Of a stretch of 64,000 bases of DNA, positions 53,682 to 60,627 are shown piece by piece. This DNA comes from Streptomyces cellulosae (GTDB taxonomy: Bacteria > Actinomycetota > Actinomycetes > Streptomycetales > Streptomycetaceae). Position numbers and translations under genes: made by a program. The stretch spans positions 1-64,000 of the forward strand of contig NZ_JOEV01000045.1 in assembly GCF_000721105.1 (NCBI RefSeq). The letters are read 5' to 3'. Each line of letters opens with the position of its first letter. Positions within the stretch are counted from its first letter, which is position 1. The notes under the pieces are model-generated. The model saw only the letters and a list, made by a program, of their open reading frames with translations, searched no databases and was not told where the DNA came from.

Positions 53682-54530
53682 TCAGCCGGCCCCCTCCGGC
53701 TGGCAGTGCGGGCACCACAGCGTGGTGCGGCTGGACAGGCGGGCGTGGCGCAGGGGGCTGTGGCAGCGGGGACAGGCGGGGGTGGGATCGTCGCGGTGGC
53801 CGGTGAGCCAGGAGGGGCGTGGAGGGACGCGGCCGGCCGTGACCGCGGAGCGCAGGGTGCGGCGCATGTGGGTGTAGAGGCGGTGGCGTTCGCGCTCGGT
53901 GAGGTCGTTCGCGTGGCAGGTGGGGTTCAGGCGGGCGCGCCACAGGATCTCGTCGGCGAGCAGGTTGCCGAGGCCGGCCAGGACGGACTGGTCGGTGAGG
54001 ACGGTCTTGACGCGGCCTCGGTGGGCCGAGAGCGCTGCCTCGAACTCCTTGCGGTCCACGGTCAGTGCGTCGGGGCCCTGCCGGTCCAGCAGCCGTGCGA
54101 CGGCCGTGTCGTCGTCGGCCAGCCAGAGACCGCGCAGCTTGCGCTGGTCGCGGTAACGGAGCTGACGGTCCTCGCCCACGGTGAACAGGACGCGGTCGTG
54201 GGGGTCGAGTTCGTCGTCGGGACGGCCGCAGACCAGCCGACCGGTCATGCCGAAGTGGAGGAGGACCGTCGGGCACGCGGGGCCGTCGTCGGTGTGGGCG
54301 TCATCGGTGCCTGTGCCCTCGGTGCCTGTGCCCTCGGTGCGGGCGAGCAGCCACTTCCCGAGCCGCTCGGGTCTGCCGAACCGCCGGCCCTCCAGCGTCG
54401 CGCGCAGCCGCCGGGCGCTCACCCCGTGCAGGACGCCGGTGTCGCGTACGTCCACGCGCCGGATGACCTCGCCCTGCGCGCAGGACGCGAACACCTTCCG
54501 GAATTCCTCGACGTCCGGCAGCTCAGGCAT
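53682..54530 (-). CDS. Fpg/Nei-family DNA glycosylase
   Basis: 282 residues from ATG 54530, with GGGAGGAG upstream. N-terminal PELPDVE carries the catalytic Pro and Glu. LLHFGMTGRLV, RLLDRQGPDAL, then the H2TH region LTDQSVLAGLGNLLADEILWRARLNP, and the zinc finger CPRCHSPLRHA ... WCPHC. The full set indicates an active base-excision glycosylase/AP lyase for oxidised bases. A 15-bp duplication encodes a repeated EGTGT pair in the loop near residue 72. A pyrimidine-rich tract lies between it and the ABC permease gene. Confidence 0.92.
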   Translation of the reverse strand: MPELPDVEEFRKVFASCAQGEVIRRVDVRDTGVLHGVSARRLRATLEGRRFGRPERLGKWLLARTEGTGTEGTGTDDAHTDDGPACPTVLLHFGMTGRLVCGRPDDELDPHDRVLFTVGEDRQLRYRDQRKLRGLWLADDDTAVARLLDRQGPDALTVDRKEFEAALSAHRGRVKTVLTDQSVLAGLGNLLADEILWRARLNPTCHANDLTERERHRLYTHMRRTLRSAVTAGRVPPRPSWLTGHRDDPTPACPRCHSPLRHARLSSRTTLWCPHCQPEGAG

Positions 54531-54678
54531 GGTGCTCCTCCCTCTGTTCCTCCTCTGTCCTCCTTTTTTCCCCTCTGTTCCTCCCTCTGGTTCTCCTTCC
54601 CCAGCCCCTCGGATACATGGTCGCTCCCCGCGCACCCGGGCGCAGCTCCCCCGCTGCCCCCGGCCGCCGCCCGCCGTC

Positions 54679-57243
54679 TCACTGGGCCCGGACCGCCTCG
54701 GCGGGAGGCATCCGCAGGGCCTGCCGAGTGGGCAGTTCGATGGTGAGGAACGCCGTGACGGTGACCGTCAGGGCGAGGGCCGGGAGGAGCCACGGCGGGC
54801 CGGCGGGCCAGGGGCGGCCGAGGAAGCCCTGGCCGAGGAGGGCGAGCGGGAGCGCGGACAGGAGGAGGGCCGTGACGAGGGCGGTCGCGACGGTGACCGC
54901 GGCCTCGCGGCGCATCATCGCGCGGATCTGGCGCGGTGTGGTGCCGTTGAGACGGAGGGCAGCCATCTCGATCCTGCGCTGGGCGGTGGCGGCGACGAGC
55001 TTGTTGGCGATGCTCAGCAGCAGGTAGACGAGCAGGACCACGACCGTCGCCAGGTTGATCCACACCTCGGGCGGGGCGTCCTTCAGGCCGTCGGCCGATG
55101 CCGGGCTCGCGTCCGCGAGGGCCAGGCCGGGACGGGACGCGGCGAGGGCGGCCAGGGCCCGGTCGGCCGCCGCCGTGCCGTCCGTGCGGATCAGGATGCT
55201 CTGGTCGAGCCCCGTGGTGGTGTGTCCGGCCGCCAGGTCGTGGGAGAGGGCCACCGTGCCGAAGCCGAGGCCGCGGTCGTACACGGCGACCACCTCGGCG
55301 TCGACGCGGGCGCCGTCGCCGAGGACGAGCGAGATGTGACGGCCCACTCCGGCGGAGCGCGTGCGGGCGACGTCGCCGCTCACGGCGACGGTGGCGCCGG
55401 TGAGGCCCTTCAGGCCGCCGTCCCGTACGTCGAGGTCGAGGACGCCCCGCGCGTCCGGCGTGAGGATCATCGCGGAGTCGGCCTCCGACACGGGATCGCC
55501 GAACTGCTCGTAGGTCCACACGACCGTGGTGCTGCCGACGGGGGCCGCCGACCGTACGCCCGGGGTGTTCCGTACGGCGGTCAGGGTGCCGTCGGGCAGT
55601 CCGCCCAGGGCGGGTGCGCTCAGGCGCTGCTGGGCGAGGGTGCCGGTGCGGGTGTCCTGGGTGGTGGCGGCCAGGACGGTGGTCTGGGTGAGGGTGTACG
55701 TCAGGACGAACACGACCGCCATGGCCAGCGTGCTGACGATGCCCGCGTTGCGCAGGGCGTAGGCGCGGACGTTGGACATCGCGAGCCAGGTCGGCGCGGA
55801 GGCGCCGGAGCGGGTGTGCCGGGAGGCGGCGGCGCCGACGGACCGTACGAGGGCGGGGCCGACGAGGGCCAGGCCGATCGCGCCGATGATGCCGGCCATG
55901 GAGGTGGCGGTGGCGCCGAGGACGGTACGGGAGAAGAGGGGGACGACCGACATCGTGGTGGCGGCGGCGATGACCAGGACGCCGGAGCGCGTGCGGACCT
56001 TCGACGGATCGCGGGGTTCGCTGCGCGACTCGGCGACCGCCTCCGTCGCCGGCATGCGCGAGGTCCGCCAGGCCGCGCCCCGCGCCGAGAGCTGCACGGC
56101 CCCGGCGGTGAGGAGGAGGGTTGCGACGGCGGGCAACGGGCTGATGGTGAGCGGGAGTTCGAGCGGTACGACACCCCGGTCCGCCAGCAGCCGGCGGAAC
56201 TGTCCGGCCAGCAGGTACCCCACGCCTAAGCCGGGCACGAGTGCCACGGCCCCGATGACGGTGGCCTGGGTCGCGGCGAGCCGTCGTATCTGCCGGGGCG
56301 TCGCGCCGACCGCCCGCATCAGCGCCAGGTCGCGGCGCTGCCCGCCGATCGCCACGGCCAGCGCGCTCGCCATGACAAAGCCGGTGATCAGCAGGATCAC
56401 CCCGGCGAGGGAGCCGGCGAGCAGGATCAGGAGGGAGCGGCTCGCGCCGGCGCCGGGCGAGACGAGGTCGCCGCGGTCCGCACCGGTGACCGTCTCCAGT
56501 CCGGTGCCCTTCAGCTTCGTACGGACCTCGGCGGCGACCTTGCCCTCGGCGCCGGGTGCGGTGCGCAGGCCGATCAGGTCGACGGTTCCGGCGCGTGCTC
56601 CGGCATGGGTTCCGGCGCGCGCTGCGCTGTCGTGGCCCGACAGTCGTACGGCCGTCTCGTCGGCGAACAGCACACCGGCGTCCGGTGCGTCGACCACCGC
56701 CGAGACGCGGTATCCGGCGGCGGGCCGGCCGGCCGCGACGACCTGGACCCGGTCACCCACCGTCACCCCCGCGGCGGCGGCGGTGGCAGTGTCCACGGCG
56801 ATCTCGCCCGGACCGGTGGGTGCACCGCCCTCGGCCTTCGGGTCTTCCAGCAGGCCGGTCGAGGACCAGCCGTGCCCGGCGGACGCGGGGTCGGCGGCCG
56901 GTACGACCCTGCCCCGGGCGTCGACGAGGGCGGCGGGGAAGCCGATGTCGCCGACCGCGGCCTCGACGCCCGGCAGCGCGGCCAGCTCGGCGACCAGACG
57001 GGCCGGGACGGTACCGCGCTCCGGGAGCGCGATCGGCAGGTCGCCGCTCGGGTGGAACTCCTGGTCGGCGGCGACCACGACGTCCGCGCCGGCGAGCCGG
57101 CCGGGCGGCAGATGGGAGCGCAGACCGGACTCGGCCAGGACGCCGGTGCCGGTGATCAGCGCGGCACCGCCGAGGACCGCGCAGGCCACGGCGATCAGCG
57201 CGGTGATCCGGTGCCCGGCCATACGCATCGCGAGATGCAGCAT
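54679..57243 (-). CDS. ABC transporter permease, FtsX/MacB type; TTA codon
   Basis: 854 residues, ATG 57243 with GAGGT upstream. Eight to ten membrane helices arranged as two FtsX modules: first near 270-400 (LAGVILLITGFVMASALAVAIGGQRRDLALMRAVGATPRQIR, ending in the coupling helix), second in the last 110 residues (LLSIANKLVAATAQRRIEMAALRLNGTTPRQIR). The large extracytoplasmic loops are typical of lipoprotein or antimicrobial-peptide exporters. The ATP-binding gene precedes it by 6 nt. One leucine codon is TTA (56227-56229 on the top strand). Confidence 0.9.
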   Translation of the reverse strand: MLHLAMRMAGHRITALIAVACAVLGGAALITGTGVLAESGLRSHLPPGRLAGADVVVAADQEFHPSGDLPIALPERGTVPARLVAELAALPGVEAAVGDIGFPAALVDARGRVVPAADPASAGHGWSSTGLLEDPKAEGGAPTGPGEIAVDTATAAAAGVTVGDRVQVVAAGRPAAGYRVSAVVDAPDAGVLFADETAVRLSGHDSAARAGTHAGARAGTVDLIGLRTAPGAEGKVAAEVRTKLKGTGLETVTGADRGDLVSPGAGASRSLLILLAGSLAGVILLITGFVMASALAVAIGGQRRDLALMRAVGATPRQIRRLAATQATVIGAVALVPGLGVGYLLAGQFRRLLADRGVVPLELPLTISPLPAVATLLLTAGAVQLSARGAAWRTSRMPATEAVAESRSEPRDPSKVRTRSGVLVIAAATTMSVVPLFSRTVLGATATSMAGIIGAIGLALVGPALVRSVGAAASRHTRSGASAPTWLAMSNVRAYALRNAGIVSTLAMAVVFVLTYTLTQTTVLAATTQDTRTGTLAQQRLSAPALGGLPDGTLTAVRNTPGVRSAAPVGSTTVVWTYEQFGDPVSEADSAMILTPDARGVLDLDVRDGGLKGLTGATVAVSGDVARTRSAGVGRHISLVLGDGARVDAEVVAVYDRGLGFGTVALSHDLAAGHTTTGLDQSILIRTDGTAAADRALAALAASRPGLALADASPASADGLKDAPPEVWINLATVVVLLVYLLLSIANKLVAATAQRRIEMAALRLNGTTPRQIRAMMRREAAVTVATALVTALLLSALPLALLGQGFLGRPWPAGPPWLLPALALTVTVTAFLTIELPTRQALRMPPAEAVRAQ

Positions 57244-57249
57244 GATCGG

Positions 57250-57969
57250 CTACCTCTTTCCCAACGCGACGAGACGGTCGGCCAGTTGGGGCGCCGTCGG
57301 GGCGTCCAGCGCGTCGACCACCCGCCCGTCGGCCATCACCAGGACCCGGTGCGCCCGGGCCGCGGCGGCCGGGTCGTGGGTGACCATCACCACCGTCTGG
57401 TGCAGGTCGCCCACGAGGTCCCGCAGCAGGTCCAGGACCTCTTGGGCGCTGCGCAGGTCCAGCGCGCCGGTCGGCTCGTCGGCGAAGACGACGGCCGGTC
57501 TGGCCACCAGCGCCCGTACCACGGCGGCCCGTTGCTGCTGTCCGCCGGAGAGTTCGGCGGGGCGGTGGGTGAGCCGGTCTGCCAGCCCGACCCGCTGGAC
57601 GAGCGTGCGCAGCCAGTCGTGGTCCGGGGCGCGGCCGGCCATGCGCAGCGGCAGCGTGATGTTGTCCTCGATGCTGAGGGAGGGGATCAGGTTGTACGCC
57701 TGGAAGACGAACCCGACGCGTTCCCGGCGCAGTTCGGTACGGCGGGTCTCGTTCAGGCCGCCGATCTCCTGGCCGTCGATGCGGATGCTCCCGGACGTCG
57801 GGGAGTCCAGCCCGGCGGCACAGTGCATCAGCGTGCTCTTGCCGGAGCCCGACGGGCCCATCACGGCCAGGAACGTGCCGCGTTCCACGGTCAGCGACAC
57901 GTCGTCGAGGGCGCGTACGCCCGCCGCGTACTCCTTGCTGACCCGGCTGAGGGTGATCGCGGCGGTCAT
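57250..57969 (-). CDS. ABC transporter ATP-binding protein (LolD/MacB-type)
   Basis: 239 residues from ATG 57969, overlapping the stop of the small membrane protein gene. Walker A GPSGSGKST near residue 37, Q-loop VFQAYNL, signature LSGGQQQRAAVVRAL, Walker B VVFADEPTGAL and the H-loop VMVTHDP. It powers the FtsX-type permease encoded next. Confidence 0.96.
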   Translation of the reverse strand: MTAAITLSRVSKEYAAGVRALDDVSLTVERGTFLAVMGPSGSGKSTLMHCAAGLDSPTSGSIRIDGQEIGGLNETRRTELRRERVGFVFQAYNLIPSLSIEDNITLPLRMAGRAPDHDWLRTLVQRVGLADRLTHRPAELSGGQQQRAAVVRALVARPAVVFADEPTGALDLRSAQEVLDLLRDLVGDLHQTVVMVTHDPAAAARAHRVLVMADGRVVDALDAPTAPQLADRLVALGKR

Positions 57970-58208
57970 CGACGGCCCCGCAGGGCGCGCACCGCGAGGG
58001 TTCCGCCGCACAGCACGGTGACCATGCCGCAGACCAGGTGCACCCAGGTGTCGGCGCCGGAGTAGGAGGCAGCCATGTTCGCGACCGCGCTGATGACGAC
58101 CACCGACCAGAGCAGGGTGCGGGCGACCTCTCCTCGGGTGAGGCGGTCGGGGGCGACGGATGTGCTGGTGCTCGGGGTGAGGTTCGTGTTCATGTCCGTG
58201 TGCGGCAT
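57966..58208 (-). CDS. Small two-helix membrane protein
   Basis: 80 residues from ATG 58208, with GGGAGAAG upstream. Two hydrophobic stretches (about 27-45 and 53-72), a polar N-terminus and an Arg-rich tail. The stop overlaps the start of the ATP-binding gene (ATGA), so it is coupled to the transporter, perhaps as an accessory subunit. No family recognised. Divergent from the histidine kinase gene. Confidence 0.7.
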   Translation of the reverse strand: MPHTDMNTNLTPSTSTSVAPDRLTRGEVARTLLWSVVVISAVANMAASYSGADTWVHLVCGMVTVLCGGTLAVRALRGRR

Positions 58209-58388
58209 GGGCTTCTCCCGTGGTCCGGTGGCGTTCGCGCTGTCGTCACCGACGCTATGGATCAGCACCCCTCGGGCCGATCCCGCAGCCCGCCCGGTTC
58301 GAGGTACAGCAGGCTGTACTTCCCTGCCCCGCGGCCCTCCATGAACCGCCGTTCGTCATAAGGTCGTTCGCGACCGAGGGAGGGTGGG

Positions 58389-59660
58389 ATGGCAACTCAC
58401 CAGGACACCGCCGCCGCCGAGGGGGCGGGCCTCAAGGACGTCGTCGTTGACACCCTGAGCGCCGCGGGCACCGCGATCCGACAGCTCGCCTCCGGACTCA
58501 GTACGGCCCTGCTCGCGCCGCTGGTACTGCTGTGGGCGGCCGTCACCGCCGTGACGAGCCCGGTCGGGGTGGGGCTGCTCATGGCGCCCGCCGTGCTGCG
58601 CGCCCTGCACGCCCTGGCGGGGAAGGAACGTGCCCGGCTCGGCCGTTGGGGCCCGGAGGTCGTCTCCCCGGACCCCCCGCCGACCCGGCTGCGGCTCGCC
58701 CTCGTCGACCCCGCCACCCGACGGGAACTGCGCTGGCTAGTCCGGCACGCGACCCTCGGGCTGCTCCTGGGGCTGCTCGGTGCCCTGCTGCCGCTCCTCG
58801 CCGTTCGTGACACCACGTTCCCGCTGTACTGGCAGCTCGCCCCCAAGGACGCGACCGCCACGTCACTGGGCTTCGGCAGCGCGCACTCCTGGCCCGACGC
58901 CCTGGCCGTGTCCCTGCTGGGCCTGGGCTGGATCATCATCATCCTCGGGCTGGGCCCCGGTATGGCCCGGCTCCAGATGCGGCCCGGACGGCAGCTCCTC
59001 GCGGCCGGTCCGGACGTCGATCTCTCCCTGCGGGTCGCGGAGCTGACGGCCACGCGGGCCGCCGCTCTGGACGCCCACGCGGTCGAACTGCGCCGCATCG
59101 AGCGGTCGTTGCACGACGGCACGCAGAACCGGATCGTCAGTGTCACCGTCCTGCTCGGCGCGGCCCGCCGTATGGTCGCCCGCGACCCGGCCGGCGCCGA
59201 CGAACTCCTCGAACGCGCCCAGTCCGCCGCCGAACAGGCCCTCGCCGAGTTGCGCGCCGTCTCCCGGAGCATCCTGCCGCCGGTCCTGGACGACCGCGGG
59301 CTGGCCGGCGCGCTCTTGGGGCTGGCGGCTCAGAGCGCGGTGCCCTGCACGATCGACGTCGACGTACCCGAACGCTGCGCCGCCGCCGTGGAGGCGACCG
59401 CCTACTTCGTCGTCGCCGAGGCGCTGACCAACATCGCCAAGCACAGCGGGGCCCACAACGCCGCCGTCACGGCCCGCGGCCGGGGCGGCCGGCTGCGGCT
59501 GCGCGTCGAGGACGACGGCCGGGGCGGCGCCGACGAGGACGGCGGCTCCGGCCTCACCGGCATCCGCCGCCGGATCGCGGCGCTCGACGGTAATCTCACC
59601 CTGGCCAGCCCGCCCGGCGGCCCGACAACCCTCGAGGTGGACCTCCCCTGTGGATCGTGA
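58389..59660 (+). CDS. Sensor histidine kinase, NarL-type (HisKA_3)
   Basis: 423 residues. Three or four membrane helices in residues 35-195, with a 1-2 helix sensor without a big extracellular domain. Dimerisation/phosphoacceptor box RRIERSLHDGTQNRIVS near residue 240 carries the His. The ATPase domain has VVAEALTNIAKHSGA (N-box), DDGRGG and GLTGIRRRIAALDG. Pairs with the response regulator gene directly downstream. Likely senses an envelope state and controls the ABC exporter transcribed divergently. Confidence 0.92.
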   Translation: MATHQDTAAAEGAGLKDVVVDTLSAAGTAIRQLASGLSTALLAPLVLLWAAVTAVTSPVGVGLLMAPAVLRALHALAGKERARLGRWGPEVVSPDPPPTRLRLALVDPATRRELRWLVRHATLGLLLGLLGALLPLLAVRDTTFPLYWQLAPKDATATSLGFGSAHSWPDALAVSLLGLGWIIIILGLGPGMARLQMRPGRQLLAAGPDVDLSLRVAELTATRAAALDAHAVELRRIERSLHDGTQNRIVSVTVLLGAARRMVARDPAGADELLERAQSAAEQALAELRAVSRSILPPVLDDRGLAGALLGLAAQSAVPCTIDVDVPERCAAAVEATAYFVVAEALTNIAKHSGAHNAAVTARGRGGRLRLRVEDDGRGGADEDGGSGLTGIRRRIAALDGNLTLASPPGGPTTLEVDLPCGS

Positions 59661-59673
59661 CCAGCGGATGAAC

Positions 59674-59823
59674 GGCGACCAGCGGACGGTCCGCGCCCCT
59701 GAGACGGCCGGTGACCAGCGGACGGGCCCCGCCCCGAGGACGAACGGTGACCAGCGGACGAACCCCACCACGGGGACGGAAGGTGACCAGCGGACGGGCC
59801 GCGCCCCTAGGACGGACGGGCCG
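59674..59823. repeat. 36-bp minisatellite at the kinase/regulator junction
   Basis: Four 36-bp units (59674, 59710, 59746, 59782), each beginning GGTGACCAGCGGACG (first unit GGCGACC), and a degenerate fifth. A partial copy precedes them. Because 36 is divisible by three, units 2-4 each offer a GTG in the frame of the response regulator. Confidence 0.85.
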
Positions 59824-60505
59824 CGCCCCGAAAACCGACGGTGACCTGCGGATCGTCATAGCCGAGGACGACCCCCTGCTGCGCGAGGGCCTCGCCCTGC
59901 TGCTGCGCGCCGAGGGCCTCGACGTCGTGGCCACCGCCGGTACCCCGGACGGGGTGCTGGACGCCATCGACGCCCACGCACCGGACGTCGCCATCCTCGA
60001 CGTCCGGATGCCGCCGACGCACACCGACGAGGGGATCGTCGCGGCGGTGGAGGCGCGGCGCCGGCGACCCGACCTCGCCGTCCTGGTCCTGTCCGCCTAC
60101 GTCGAGCAGAGCTTCGCCACCGAACTGCTCGGCGGCGGCGTGAGCGGCCTCGGCTACCTGCTGAAGGAACGCGTCGGACGGGTCGAGGAGTTCCTCGACG
60201 CCCTGCGCCGGGTGGCGGACGGCGGCACCGCCATCGACCCCGAGGTCGTGGCCCAGTTGTTCACCCGCTCCCGCCAGGACCCCCGCCTGGAACGGCTCAG
60301 TCCCCGCGAACGGGACGTACTCGCCCTGATGGCGGAGGGGTTGGGCAACTCCGCCATCGCCGGCCGGCTCGTCGTCACCGAGGGCGCCGTCCACAAGCAC
60401 ATCCGCAGCATCTTCGCCAAGCTCGACCTGTCCCCCGCCGACCAGGTGGACCGGCGGGTGGCCGCGGTCCTGCGGTACCTGGAGGACGTACGCCGCCTGG
60501 CGTGA
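59747..60505 (+). CDS. NarL/FixJ-type response regulator
   Basis: 252 residues if started at GTG 59747, chosen for the GAGGA 6 nt upstream. GTGs at 59711 and 59783 are also in frame inside the minisatellite, so the N-terminus is uncertain. Receiver domain from LRIVIAEDDPLLREGL with the acidic pair, phosphoacceptor Asp in VAILDVRMPP, then VLSAYVE and the Lys in YLLKERV. LuxR-type HTH at the C-terminus: LSPRERDVLALMAEGLGNSAIAGRLVVTEGAVHKHIRSIFAKL. Partner of the upstream kinase. Confidence 0.93.
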   Translation: MTSGRTPPRGRKVTSGRAAPLGRTGRAPKTDGDLRIVIAEDDPLLREGLALLLRAEGLDVVATAGTPDGVLDAIDAHAPDVAILDVRMPPTHTDEGIVAAVEARRRRPDLAVLVLSAYVEQSFATELLGGGVSGLGYLLKERVGRVEEFLDALRRVADGGTAIDPEVVAQLFTRSRQDPRLERLSPRERDVLALMAEGLGNSAIAGRLVVTEGAVHKHIRSIFAKLDLSPADQVDRRVAAVLRYLEDVRRLA

Positions 60506-60627
60506 GCCGCGAGGACGAGCGCGTGGCGGGGACGGCTGTACGTCGTACCGGCCGGCCGGCGTCCTGTTGGGCCCGGTGCGGTGGCGGCGGTGCTGCCTCC
60601 TCCTACGTGGGTGAGACCGGCCCGGCG

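Noticed and set aside
54181..58065. Very long plus-strand open frames opposite the ABC exporter
   Set aside because: Mirror frames of the true minus-strand genes, without motifs or starts.
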